In this document: in pieces, positions 32,478 through 41,323 of the stretch
Numbering within the stretch: position 1 is the first letter of the stretch
Layout of the letters: every line of letters starts with the position of its first letter
Assembly (NCBI GenBank): GCA_945878065.1
Contig: CAMDXA010000008.1
Location: forward strand, 14,368 to 78,367
Direction of reading: 5' to 3'
Source of the DNA: Bordetella parapertussis
Lineage (GTDB): Bacteria > Pseudomonadota > Gammaproteobacteria > Burkholderiales > Burkholderiaceae_C
Length of the DNA: 64,000 bases
Notes under the pieces: model-generated
Databases searched by the model: none
What the model was told of the DNA's origin: nothing
Seen by the model: the letters and a program-made list of their open reading frames with translations, nothing else
Program-made: the position numbers and the translations under genes

Positions 32478-32532
32478 GGTTAATTAGGGTCAGGTTCCAA
32501 TTAAATTAATTGGAACCTGACCCTAATTAACC
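32478..32532. repeat. Perfect 55-bp palindrome, REP-like and terminator candidate
   Basis: Two exactly complementary 27-base arms (32478-32504 and 32506-32532) flank one central A. The arm core is GGGTCAGGTTCCAATTAA. It fills the whole gap between convergent crtB and def and could stop transcription from both sides. The core resembles dispersed repeats seen near REP-associated (TnpA_REP) transposases in other proteobacteria; that link is from memory. It marks one edge of the nicotinate island. Confidence 0.85.
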
Positions 32533-32533
32533 T

Positions 32534-33073
32534 TCAATCATCCTCCACCTCCCCGATCTCCGGAAACAAGACCTCGGTGTAACCAAACTGCGTGAAGTCC
32601 CTCACCCGCATCGGGTAGAGCTTGCCTATCAAGTGGTCGCATTCGTGTTGCACCACGCGTGCATGAAAGCCGTCAACCGTGCGATCGATAAGATTGCCCA
32701 TTTCATCCAAACCTGTGTAACGGATATGCGCCCACCTCGGCACCATGCCTCGCAGTCCGGGCACTGACAAGCAGCCCTCCCAGTCCTGTTCTTCATCTGC
32801 GCCGATGGGGGTGATCACCGGATTGATCAACACGGTTTGCGGCACCAACGGCCTATCCGGATAACGCGGATTGACGCGCGTGCTGCCAAAAATCACCACT
32901 TGTAAATTCACGGCGATTTGCGGTGCAGCCAATCCGGCACCATTCACTGCAGCCATGGTCTCGCGCATGTCTGCAACAAGCGCATGCAACTCAGGCGTAT
33001 CAAACGCAGTCACCGGTTCGGCAATGCGCAGCAACCGCGCATCACCCATTTTGAGAATCTCATGTATGGCCAT
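32534..33073 (-). CDS. def: Peptide deformylase
   Basis: The 179-aa metalloprotease-like enzyme removes N-formyl from nascent proteins. All three signature motifs are intact: [18 protein letters not shown] (metal Cys) and QHECDHLIG (metal His, catalytic Glu). ATG 33073 follows an AGGA; an in-frame TTG at 33082 is less likely. It is the last gene of the minus-strand nicotinate operon, 12 bases after the serine hydrolase, so it is probably a second copy or a specialised deformylase. No further evidence for a special substrate was seen. Confidence 0.9.
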   Translation of the reverse strand: MAIHEILKMGDARLLRIAEPVTAFDTPELHALVADMRETMAAVNGAGLAAPQIAVNLQVVIFGSTRVNPRYPDRPLVPQTVLINPVITPIGADEEQDWEGCLSVPGLRGMVPRWAHIRYTGLDEMGNLIDRTVDGFHARVVQHECDHLIGKLYPMRVRDFTQFGYTEVLFPEIGEVEDD

Positions 33074-33085
33074 GCGAATCAATTC

Positions 33086-34258
33086 CTAAAACGAGCCTTC
33101 GAACAACTCTTTTATCCAGTAGTGCACTTCGTTGGTCACCGGCTGCACCAAATCGCCGCCATTGCTGAGCAATATGTAATTGACGCGGTAATACGGGTTG
33201 ACACGCACCAATGTTCGGTACCCATCTTTTTGACCCGCATGTGCATACGCACCGTGCGCCGGTTTGTCTGAAGACAACACCCAACCCAAACCGTAGAAAT
33301 CGCCGTTTTCAAATGCAGAAATGCTTGACGCCGGACGGGTCATGCGGGCTTGGCTGGCTGCACTGACTATTTGTCCATCTTGGTAGGCGCGCAACCACAG
33401 CGCCATGTCTGACAACGAACTGTAAATTCCGGTGGGCCCTTCGGTGCGCAATTGAATGCCTTTGGTGCGTTTGGTCGCGGCATAGTTAAGCGCCAAAGTT
33501 TCGCCCTGCCCTTGTTCATCAGACTCCACCCTGCTGCGTGCCATGCCCAATGGCTTGAACATACGCTGTCGCAAACATTCGCCAAAACTGGCGCCACAAG
33601 CTTTGGCAACAATTTCGGCCAGCAACACATAGTTGCTGTTGCTGTATTGCACTTGGGTGCCCGGCTGAAAATTCAAACGCGGGTCGCGACGCCAGCGTTG
33701 CAGCAGTTTGTCGTTGGTCAGTCCGTCCAATTCCATCAAGCTGCTGGCGTTGATTTGCCGCATGTAGTCGGGCACTCCAGCGCGTTGTGCCAACAAATGG
33801 CCGACCGTGATGTCTGCCCATTCAGCGGGTAGCTCGGGCAACCATTTCAAAACGCTGTCCTCTAAGCCGAGTACACCGTTGTCGACCAATTGCATGACTG
33901 CAGCAGCTGTCATGGGCTTGGCAGCAGACGCCAATTCAAACGCGGTGTCGCCATCGATCGGTATGCGTTGTTCGCGGTGTGCCAGACCGCCCCAATTTTT
34001 GTAGATGACCTCGCCTTCGAGCTCTACCCACACGGCCAAGCCCGGCCCTTGTTTGGTGTGCAACTGACGCAGTATCTTGTCGACGTTTTCACGAAACACG
34101 GCAATCCGCTCGGTCTTGCTGGCGTTGGGGGTGATGTCCGTCGCCATGCTGGGCGAGCTCCACACACCACACGCCAATGCACTGAGCACCGCGCACACCA
34201 TGCGCCACTGAGGCCCTGCTATGCGCTGAAAAAAAACAAGTCGCCCGCTAACGGTCAT
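33086..34258 (-). CDS. Exported serine hydrolase, class C beta-lactamase fold
   Basis: The 390-aa protein begins with a hydrophobic signal-like segment (MVCAVLSALACGVWSS). It has the three active-site elements of the penicillin-recognising fold: SAAK (S-x-x-K), YSN (Y-x-N) and HAG in place of KTG. It could be an esterase, DD-peptidase or amidase; the substrate is unknown. ATG 34258 overlaps the stop of the upstream oxidoreductase gene, with AAGGA six bases before it, so it is translationally coupled to it. Confidence 0.85.
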   Translation of the reverse strand: MTVSGRLVFFQRIAGPQWRMVCAVLSALACGVWSSPSMATDITPNASKTERIAVFRENVDKILRQLHTKQGPGLAVWVELEGEVIYKNWGGLAHREQRIPIDGDTAFELASAAKPMTAAAVMQLVDNGVLGLEDSVLKWLPELPAEWADITVGHLLAQRAGVPDYMRQINASSLMELDGLTNDKLLQRWRRDPRLNFQPGTQVQYSNSNYVLLAEIVAKACGASFGECLRQRMFKPLGMARSRVESDEQGQGETLALNYAATKRTKGIQLRTEGPTGIYSSLSDMALWLRAYQDGQIVSAASQARMTRPASSISAFENGDFYGLGWVLSSDKPAHGAYAHAGQKDGYRTLVRVNPYYRVNYILLSNGGDLVQPVTNEVHYWIKELFEGSF

Positions 34259-37200
34259 GGCAATTCCTTGGCGATGGCGGCATCCGACCAAGCCGGTTTA
34301 CCGGGTGCATAGCGTTGACGCATCCATTTCACCAAAGACACGATTTGTGCGTTGCTCAAACTGTTTCCAAACGCAGGCATGAAACCGATCTGGCGCGAGG
34401 CTGGTTGTTGCACGCCGTGCAATATGACCCGCACCAGATTCGCCGGGCTGTCGCTGTGCAAATTGCCGTTGAGCGCAAGCGGTTGGTTCACGCCCAGCAA
34501 CTGCGGTCCGTCGCCTTCGTGGTGGCAGGCACCACAACTGCCTGCAAATTGACGGGCTGCCGCATCCGGCAGCGGTGCATGGTGTGCAGCCTGTGTCACC
34601 ACGGCGATGGCGCGTGCACCAAAGTCGGCATCGTCCAAAGCGCTGGCGTTGGGGTTCAACGATGCCAGGTACACCGCCATGGCGTTCACATCCTCATCCG
34701 ACACGGTTTGCAAATTGCGCACCACTTGCGCCATCGGACCACTGGCCGTGCCATGGAACCCGCTGAACCCATGGCGCAAGTAGTTGAAAAAATCTTGTGC
34801 TCGCCACGGCATGGGCGACGCGTTGAAAGCCGTCAACGCCGGGGCTTGCCAACCCTCGACAAACGCACCTTGCATGTACGCGGTATTTTTTTGTTCCGCA
34901 CCGATCAGGTTGCGCGGTGTGTGGCACGCGCCGCAATGCGCCACACCATTGACCAAATATTCGCCTCTGTTCCATTGCGCGGCTTGGCGGCTGTCGTACC
35001 GCTCTTGCCGGTCTTGGTGAAACAAGCTGTTCCACACCGACAGCAACGGGCGAAAGTTCACACCGCCCCACATCTCAGCAGCGGGCGTGGTGTGCACCAC
35101 CGGTGTTTGTGACATCAACCAGGCATACAGCGCCGTCATGTCTTCATCACCCAAACGCGCAAACGAGGTGAAGGGAAACACGGGGTACAAAGCATGGCCG
35201 TCTTGTGAAATGCCTTCACGCATGGCGCGTGCAAACGCTTGGTAAGACCATGCGCCCATGCCTGTCTCTGGGTCAGGGCTGAGGTTGGTGCTGTAGACCG
35301 TGCCATACGGTGTGACGAATGGTTTGCCGCCTGCCAAGGGCACGCCTTGGTCTGCTGTGTGGCAACTCACGCAATTGCCAAGCGCCGCCAATTGCGCCCC
35401 GCGTTGCAGTTGTGCTTCGCTGAAAGTTGCAACCACAGGTGTGATGCGCGGTATTGCACTTCGCCAACCGATAAGCGCAGCGCCCACGGCGAGCGTGGCG
35501 AACAACACGCCACTTAATGGCTTCCATCCCCACACACTCAACAAGCCGGGTTGTTTTGAATGCGGTGCAACCGGCGTCACTTGCTCTGCTTGTGGTGTTG
35601 GTGTGTCTGGTGCGGCCAAAGGGTTGAGTGCCGCACGCACCACTTCAGGCGTGAACGGCGGGTTGCGAAACCGCACACCGGTCGCATCAAAAATCGCATT
35701 CGCAATCGCGGCCGTGCCGGGCACGGAAGACGACTCACCCGCGCCCAAAGGGTCTTGCAAAGGGCGCGGCATTTGCACCACTTCAATCACCGGCACTTGC
35801 CTGAAATTCAAAATCGGATAACTGCCCCACTCAGCGCTGGTGACACTGCCGTCGACGCTGTCGGTTTGTATTTGCTCCATCAAAGCGCGGCTGGTGGTCT
35901 GCAACACATTGCCATGCACTTGTTGCTCGACGCCTTTGGGGTTGATGACGCGGCCCGCATCATGCCCCACCACGACGCGCTTGACCTGCACTTCACCCGT
36001 GGTTTTGTGCACTTGCACATCGGCCACCCAAGCCGCCCAAGCCGCGCCAAAGCCCGGCCATTTGCTGTGCGTGTAGCGTGCATAAGCTACGCCTTGTCCT
36101 TGCAACCATTCGCCTTGGGTGTCTTGCTGCTGGGGCCGGGTGTGCGGCTTCCAACCGGCCTTGTCTGCCGTCGCTTGCAGCATCTCTTTGGCACGCTCGT
36201 CAGACATATGCGCCAGCCGGTAGTGCAAGGGATCGACCGCAGCAGCAGTCGCCAGTTCATCGATGAAACTTTCGTGCGCGAAGGCATTCGGCAAGGCCGA
36301 CACACCACGCAACCAAGAAGCACGAAGTATGGGTGGCATGTCATTGACAGTGACTCGCATGTCCGCGTAGTCGTAGGGCGGACGAGCAGTGCGGTCGCCC
36401 ATCTCGAAACTGCGTGCCAAAGGTTCGACGGTGCGCGTGAGTAACAGCGCCAAAGTAGTGGCACCGTTCGACGGGTAAGACGCTTGGAAGTCATAACCGC
36501 TGGGTTCGCCGTTTGAAGACAAACCGCCTTGCACTTGCATGAGTTGCGCCGCACCTTTGGGCTCCCACAGGTGTTCCTGCTCGCGGCTGAGTTGCACACG
36601 CACTGGTGCGCCCACGGCTTTGGACAACAAGGCCGCATCTGCGGCCACATCATCCGCGCCATTGCGTCCGTAGCAACCGGCGGCCTCCATGCGCACCACA
36701 TCCACCTCGGTGTCACGCAAACCGCAAAGCAAGGCAATGTCAGCACGCAAGGCATGCGGGTTTTGCGTACCGGCCCACACGCGCAATTGAAACGGTGAAC
36801 TGCTTTCTTGCGGCGGTTGCCAATGCGCCACCGCGCACGACGGTCCGATGGAGGCATGTAACTGGTAAGGCCACACATAAGTGCGTTGAAAATGTTGCGC
36901 GGCATCGCTCAATGCAAGATCGACATCGCCATCGTTGACCAACTGGCGAGCGCTTGATGGCTGACGGCGTATCGCCTGCTCTGCGTCCGACACATCGGGC
37001 ATGCCGGGCCAGTGCTTCCACACCACTGTGAGTTCACGCATGGCCAGCTCGGCATATTCTTCGCGCTCGGCCACGATGCCGACAAAGTCGCCTTGCACCA
37101 CCACCGAGCGTATGCCGGGAATGTGCGCTATCGATTGCGCGTCCACGCGCTCCAAGGTTTTGCCAATGAAGTCGCCACTGTCCGCGCCTGCATACGGTGG

Positions 37201-37878
37201 CCTGACCACGCGGCCGTGCAACATGCCCGGCAAACGCATGTCATGCACAAACACCAATTCGCCAAACACCTTGGCCGGTATGTCAACCCTTGGCAAGCTC
37301 GCGCCGGACACGGTGTGGTCCTGCAAGGGCTTGAGCGGTGTGCCCATGTCCAGCGCCAATTCAATATTCAAACCCTTGAGCAAATTGCCCCAAGCCACTG
37401 CGGCATCAGAAGCAGCCTGTATGCCCTCGGGGCACAAGCGCAATTGCGACAGCGGTTTGCCCCAGAGATGCGACGCTTGTTGCAGCAACCATTGCGCGGC
37501 TTGCGCGGCGGCGGCTTGCAATGGGGCGGCATGTACTTGCAGCGAGGCGCTGGCAATCGTGGCACCTTGGTTGGGCGACACATCGGTCAAGCCCATCAAC
37601 ACATGCACACGCGCCGGCGACATCGACAATTCTTCGGCCACGATTTGCGTGAGCGCGGTGCGTAAACCTGTGCCTAAATCGACATGGCCATGCAAGGCGG
37701 TGACGCTGCCGTCGTCCCACAATGCGATGAAACACTCCAAGCCTTCCTCGGCATGGCTGAACACAAAACCAGGCTGGCCGGGCGCGGCAGGTGCGGCGGG
37801 CAAGGGTGGACGAACAATGAGCAACACACCTTGCGCCTGAAAAATATCTGCCCGGGTGTGTACGCTGGACGCTCGCAT
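34255..37878 (-). CDS. nicB: NicB-like molybdopterin hydroxylase fused to triple cytochrome c
   Basis: The 1207-aa protein has a xanthine-dehydrogenase-type molybdopterin domain (about 1-770) ending with the catalytic-glutamate motif LGAGESSSVPGTAAIANAIF. A membrane-spanning segment follows (about 795-815, SGVLFATLAVGAALIGW). Three c-type haem sites come next: CVSCH (about 835), CGACH (about 979) and CGACH (about 1112). This matches nicotinate hydroxylase NicB of Pseudomonas putida, which with NicA makes 6-hydroxynicotinate and passes electrons to cytochromes. Start ATG 37878 lies two bases after the nicA stop. Specificity is inferred from the neighbouring hnr, ena and nicotinamidase genes; isoquinoline oxidoreductase is the alternative. 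Confidence 0.82.
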   Translation of the reverse strand: MRASSVHTRADIFQAQGVLLIVRPPLPAAPAAPGQPGFVFSHAEEGLECFIALWDDGSVTALHGHVDLGTGLRTALTQIVAEELSMSPARVHVLMGLTDVSPNQGATIASASLQVHAAPLQAAAAQAAQWLLQQASHLWGKPLSQLRLCPEGIQAASDAAVAWGNLLKGLNIELALDMGTPLKPLQDHTVSGASLPRVDIPAKVFGELVFVHDMRLPGMLHGRVVRPPYAGADSGDFIGKTLERVDAQSIAHIPGIRSVVVQGDFVGIVAEREEYAELAMRELTVVWKHWPGMPDVSDAEQAIRRQPSSARQLVNDGDVDLALSDAAQHFQRTYVWPYQLHASIGPSCAVAHWQPPQESSSPFQLRVWAGTQNPHALRADIALLCGLRDTEVDVVRMEAAGCYGRNGADDVAADAALLSKAVGAPVRVQLSREQEHLWEPKGAAQLMQVQGGLSSNGEPSGYDFQASYPSNGATTLALLLTRTVEPLARSFEMGDRTARPPYDYADMRVTVNDMPPILRASWLRGVSALPNAFAHESFIDELATAAAVDPLHYRLAHMSDERAKEMLQATADKAGWKPHTRPQQQDTQGEWLQGQGVAYARYTHSKWPGFGAAWAAWVADVQVHKTTGEVQVKRVVVGHDAGRVINPKGVEQQVHGNVLQTTSRALMEQIQTDSVDGSVTSAEWGSYPILNFRQVPVIEVVQMPRPLQDPLGAGESSSVPGTAAIANAIFDATGVRFRNPPFTPEVVRAALNPLAAPDTPTPQAEQVTPVAPHSKQPGLLSVWGWKPLSGVLFATLAVGAALIGWRSAIPRITPVVATFSEAQLQRGAQLAALGNCVSCHTADQGVPLAGGKPFVTPYGTVYSTNLSPDPETGMGAWSYQAFARAMREGISQDGHALYPVFPFTSFARLGDEDMTALYAWLMSQTPVVHTTPAAEMWGGVNFRPLLSVWNSLFHQDRQERYDSRQAAQWNRGEYLVNGVAHCGACHTPRNLIGAEQKNTAYMQGAFVEGWQAPALTAFNASPMPWRAQDFFNYLRHGFSGFHGTASGPMAQVVRNLQTVSDEDVNAMAVYLASLNPNASALDDADFGARAIAVVTQAAHHAPLPDAAARQFAGSCGACHHEGDGPQLLGVNQPLALNGNLHSDSPANLVRVILHGVQQPASRQIGFMPAFGNSLSNAQIVSLVKWMRQRYAPGKPAWSDAAIAKELP

Positions 37879-37880
37879 GG

Positions 37881-38372
37881 TCAAGCGGTGCGGGCTTGCA
37901 TCAACGTCGCCGCGCGATGCACAGCAGCGATGATTTCTAAGTGTGTGCCGCAGCGGCACAGGTTGGCCGACAAGGCCTGACGGATGTGTGTCTCAGTGGG
38001 TTGCGGGTGTTTGCGCAACAAGGCCACGGTCATCATCAGCATGCCATTCAAACAATAGCCGCATTGCGCGGCTTGTGTGTCGATGAAAGCCTGTTGCACC
38101 GGATGCGGATGATTTGCATCGCCCAGACCTTCCAAAGTGGTGATGTCACGGCCCTGCATTTCCAGCGCGGGAATCACACAAGCCCGCGCGGGAATGCCAT
38201 CGACCAGCACCGTACATGCACCGCACTCGCCCAAACCGCAACCGAATTTGGGGCCGTTCAGCCCGAGGTCGTTGCGCAACACATGCAACAAGTTGGCGGC
38301 GTCACCCAAGGTCAGATCAACGGTTTGTTGATTGACCTTGAGTTGCACGCCCACTGATCGCAAATGTGACAT
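37881..38372 (-). CDS. nicA: NicA-like [2Fe-2S] subunit of nicotinate hydroxylase
   Basis: The 163-aa protein carries two [2Fe-2S] cluster motifs: plant-type CGLGECGACTVLVDG near residue 45 and C-terminal QCGYCLNGMLM with NLCRCGTHLEII. It is the small electron-transfer subunit of the molybdopterin enzyme encoded next. ATG 38372 begins MSHLRSVG; the six extra codons upstream are not expected in the family. Confidence 0.85.
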   Translation of the reverse strand: MSHLRSVGVQLKVNQQTVDLTLGDAANLLHVLRNDLGLNGPKFGCGLGECGACTVLVDGIPARACVIPALEMQGRDITTLEGLGDANHPHPVQQAFIDTQAAQCGYCLNGMLMMTVALLRKHPQPTETHIRQALSANLCRCGTHLEIIAAVHRAATLMQARTA

Positions 38373-38399
38373 GTACGGCAGTGGTGTCACAGCCTGAAA

Positions 38400-39119
38400 T
38401 CAGACCGCAATATCACCTGATTGGATACGCTTGACACCTTTGGCGGCCATGTTTTTCCACGCAGCTTCGAGTGAACCGTTGAGGTCAATCGCCCGGCAAG
38501 CGTCTTCCACCACCGACACTTCAAACCCTGCAGCACGTGCGTCCATGGCGGTCCAAGCCACGCAAAAATCGGTGGCCAATCCGGTGACAAACACTTTTTT
38601 GATGCCGCGTTGTTTCAAGTAACCGGACAAACCGGTGGCGGTTTTGCCATCCGCTTCCATGAATGCAGAGTAGCTGTCGACTTTGGGGTGGTAGCCCTTG
38701 CGGATGATCAGCTGCGCGGTTGGCAAAGACAAGTCTTTGTGCAGTTCAGCGTCTTTCGTGCCTTGCACACAATGGTCCGGCCACAGCACTTGGGTGCCAT
38801 AGCTGAGTTTGGTGGTTTCAAACGGTTTCTTGCCTGCATAGGCGGATGCAAAGGACGCATGGCCTTGGGTGTGCCAGTCTTGGGTCACCACAATATTGTT
38901 GAATGCTTTGGAAATGCGGTTGATGACAGGCACCACTTCCGAGCCCTTGGCCACTGGCAAGGTGCCGCCTTCGATGAAGCAATTTTGCACATCGACCACG
39001 ATCAACACCGAGTTGTCGCCGGTATTGACTTTGCCAGCCGACCAGGCCCAGGGGGCAACCGCTCCCAATGCGCCCATGGTGCCCAAAGCGGTCAGAATCT
39101 TTCTACGGTCTGCTTTCAT
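38400..39119 (-). CDS. pncA: Nicotinamidase with export signal
   Basis: The 239-aa isochorismatase-fold amidase has the catalytic Asp in VVDVQNCF, metal ligands in TQDWHTQGH, Lys in IIRKGYHP and the nucleophile Cys in TGLATDFCVAWTAMD. It converts nicotinamide to nicotinate. The first 30 residues form a Tat-like signal (ADRRKILTALGTMGALGAVA). That is unusual for PncA and implies a periplasmic location beside the NicAB-like system. ATG 39119 is preferred to GTG 39125 because AGGAGA lies six bases upstream. Confidence 0.9.
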   Translation of the reverse strand: MKADRRKILTALGTMGALGAVAPWAWSAGKVNTGDNSVLIVVDVQNCFIEGGTLPVAKGSEVVPVINRISKAFNNIVVTQDWHTQGHASFASAYAGKKPFETTKLSYGTQVLWPDHCVQGTKDAELHKDLSLPTAQLIIRKGYHPKVDSYSAFMEADGKTATGLSGYLKQRGIKKVFVTGLATDFCVAWTAMDARAAGFEVSVVEDACRAIDLNGSLEAAWKNMAAKGVKRIQSGDIAV

Positions 39120-39179
39120 ATTCACTCTCCTATCAAAAACCGCACAACCCGTGCGTAGGGATACTGGCTCAACACTGAT

Positions 39180-39764
39180 CTACCGCAGGCCGTCTTTGCC
39201 CACGATCTCATGTACTTGTAATCCGCCCACTCGCGCATGCGGTCTGCCACTGTCAGTGACCACCACGGCCACCACGATTTCATTGGCACGCGGTGCATCA
39301 GCCACCCGCGCTTCCATGGCGTCGAAATGGCTGCGCACAAACGCTGCGTCTTTGTGGCCCAGGGGCACATCCACCGCAGTGCCGAGTGTGCCTTGCTTTT
39401 TGGCTGAAGGCACAAGGGCAGCACCTTGGCTGACCGCCACACGCAAAGGCGCGCCAAGCTTGGGGTGAAGAATGGCTGCCGCGTGTTCGAGTTCACCGCC
39501 TTCGCCAACGATGGCGGCTTTGCCGTAGCTTTGCGCTTGCGCAGGCGCAATGCCCAGCGCTTGCACACAACGCTCGCCCAACAAGCCGCCGAGTTCTTCA
39601 CCAATGTCAATCAGTTCATCCAACGACTCGCTGAAACGACCCGCATACGGGTTGTCGATCACCGCCATCGCCAGAGCGCGTCTTGTTGGTGGCGCAACCG
39701 CTTTGCCCGCCTCTTGGTGGATTTCATCGAGCTGCACAATGATTTTGCGGATCTTCGCTTTCAT
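39180..39764 (-). CDS. DUF1185 (amino acid synthesis family) protein, copy A
   Basis: The 194-aa protein belongs to the uncharacterised DUF1185 family. Conserved blocks are NPYAGR, SYGKAAIVGEGGELEHAA, VDVPLGHKDAAFVRSHFDAM and ARVGGLQV. It is a paralogue of the adjacent gene and starts 16 bases after it, with AGGAG before ATG 39764. The pair probably forms a complex or does successive steps of the nicotinate pathway, but the reaction is unknown. Confidence 0.85.
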   Translation of the reverse strand: MKAKIRKIIVQLDEIHQEAGKAVAPPTRRALAMAVIDNPYAGRFSESLDELIDIGEELGGLLGERCVQALGIAPAQAQSYGKAAIVGEGGELEHAAAILHPKLGAPLRVAVSQGAALVPSAKKQGTLGTAVDVPLGHKDAAFVRSHFDAMEARVADAPRANEIVVAVVVTDSGRPHARVGGLQVHEIVGKDGLR

Positions 39765-39780
39765 GTTGTCTCCTGCGCGT

Positions 39781-40437
39781 TCAGCGCAAACCGTTCCATT
39801 GACTGATGTCTTCGGCCTTGAGGCCACCGACACGGGCATGCACCCTGGCGCCAGTGCTCATGGCCAAAATGACGATGAGTTCATCGGCATGCGGCGCACC
39901 CGGCACGCGCATTTCAATCGCATCGAAATGGCTGCGCACATAGCTCGCATTGATGTGCGTCAGTGGCACGTCCAGGCTGACGCCCGGCGGCCCTACTTTT
40001 TTCGTTGAAGCCACAATCGACAAGCCATTGCCGGGTTGGCCTGTGGGCTTGTCGCCACCGCCACCTTGTGTATAGGACGCACGCTCACCTTTCCAACCCA
40101 GCAGTTCGCGCATGGCATAGCCGCCGGGCACATGCCACAGCGCACCGTGTTCGAGCTCACCGCCAGCGCCCACGATGGCGCCTTTGCCATAGCCTTGTAT
40201 TTGATCCGGCTTGACACCCATGGCATCGCAAAGTTTTTGGGCCAGATCCACACCCAAAGGATTGAGCGCTTCCATCATCGGCAAGATGTCTGCGTGGTAA
40301 GAGCCTGCATACGGGTTGCGCAACACCGCAGCGACAGCGCCGCGCACCAACGGCGAGTCCGCAGGCGGGCCGAACTCGTGGTGTATCTGTTCCACGTGCG
40401 TGAAGATGCGACGCACATCAATCAAGTCATTCATCAT
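39781..40437 (-). CDS. DUF1185 (amino acid synthesis family) protein, copy B
   Basis: This 218-aa DUF1185 protein shares NPYAGSY, GYGKGAIVGAGGELEHGA, LDVPLTHINASYVRSHFDAI and HARVGGLKAEDI with copy A. It has an additional insertion of about 25 residues in the middle (WKGERASYTQGGGGD region). ATG 40437 overlaps the stop of the UPF0280 gene (ATGA). The function is not established; the operon context suggests an enzyme of nicotinate or glutarate-type breakdown. Confidence 0.85.
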   Translation of the reverse strand: MMNDLIDVRRIFTHVEQIHHEFGPPADSPLVRGAVAAVLRNPYAGSYHADILPMMEALNPLGVDLAQKLCDAMGVKPDQIQGYGKGAIVGAGGELEHGALWHVPGGYAMRELLGWKGERASYTQGGGGDKPTGQPGNGLSIVASTKKVGPPGVSLDVPLTHINASYVRSHFDAIEMRVPGAPHADELIVILAMSTGARVHARVGGLKAEDISQWNGLR

Positions 40438-41318
40438 TCGACCCGGCATTCCAAAAATTCAGCCACCACCGCGTGGCCTTGGCAGCACAAAAAGGCCGCG
40501 TGTATCAAACCACGCGCCTGCATCTCACGCGCACAGTCTAGCCCGAGTTCCAAGGCCTGCTGCACCAAGCGCTCTTGCAGCGGCGGCACATCGACTGTGA
40601 CGAGTCGTGCGCCCAAATCGGTGTCATCGCGCAAGCTGTCGGCGGGACGGCGCTGTATGCGCGGGTCATCGATATTGACTGCATTCGCGATCAAAGTGGC
40701 CGCCACATCGGCCTGTGCAGCGGTTTGGGCAAGCACAGTCACGCTATCCGCAATGCCCAGAGAAAAACTGCGGCCTTGCCAGCCGCTGGTGGCCACGCCA
40801 CGCACCGGCATGCTCGCATCAATCACAAACGCGCCGTCAACTATTGATTCATGGGTTTGCATATTCCGCAAAGCTTGCGCCATATTTGTCACCATGCCAA
40901 TACGCCAGCTTTCACCCGCTTGCAAATGCAAAGCGATGTCGCCGCCGTTGTTCACATAGCCACGCTCAACGCCTGTCTGCGCCAAGCACCTGGCCATCTC
41001 TTGCGCGACCGCGCCAGCCACAGCGGCCATGGGCGTGACAAAACCATCGGGTGTTGCCACAGAGGCAGCGCGTGTGGCGTGGTGCATGCGTTGCGCCACA
41101 GCATGTTTGAACACATGGTCTTGCAATCTCAACACCGGTTGTCTGAGCCACGGCAACTCAGACACCAACTCTGGCAGTACGTCTGTGAACCGCTGCCAAG
41201 CTGTCTCTGTCGCGGCTGCGCAGGCCTGCGGATCGCCCTCGCACTGCAACACCATGTCGATCGGACCGTGTTGAAAATGCCAGCGGCCATCGGAGAGTGA
41301 ACGGCGCTGCGCTTGCAT
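40434..41318 (-). CDS. UPF0280 family protein
   Basis: The 294-aa protein matches the UPF0280 family, which has an ApbE-like fold. Visible features are VTPMAAVAGAVAQEMARCLA, GYVNNGGDIALHLQ, VRGVATSGWQGRSFSLGIAD and DDPRIQRRPADSLRDDTDLG. ApbE-like proteins handle flavins, so a role in maturing the flavin/Fe-S reductase Hnr is possible but inferred. It begins five bases after hnr and no good ribosome site was seen. Confidence 0.82.
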   Translation of the reverse strand: MQAQRRSLSDGRWHFQHGPIDMVLQCEGDPQACAAATETAWQRFTDVLPELVSELPWLRQPVLRLQDHVFKHAVAQRMHHATRAASVATPDGFVTPMAAVAGAVAQEMARCLAQTGVERGYVNNGGDIALHLQAGESWRIGMVTNMAQALRNMQTHESIVDGAFVIDASMPVRGVATSGWQGRSFSLGIADSVTVLAQTAAQADVAATLIANAVNIDDPRIQRRPADSLRDDTDLGARLVTVDVPPLQERLVQQALELGLDCAREMQARGLIHAAFLCCQGHAVVAEFLECRVE

Positions 41319-41323
41319 GTGTG

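Noticed and set aside
35560..36444. 294-codon plus-strand frame inside the nicB-like gene
   Set aside because: Antisense shadow with biased composition; the minus-strand enzyme motifs are continuous.
40036..40959. 307-codon plus-strand frame over the UPF0280 and DUF1185 genes
   Set aside because: It spans two opposite-strand genes that are conserved and coupled.
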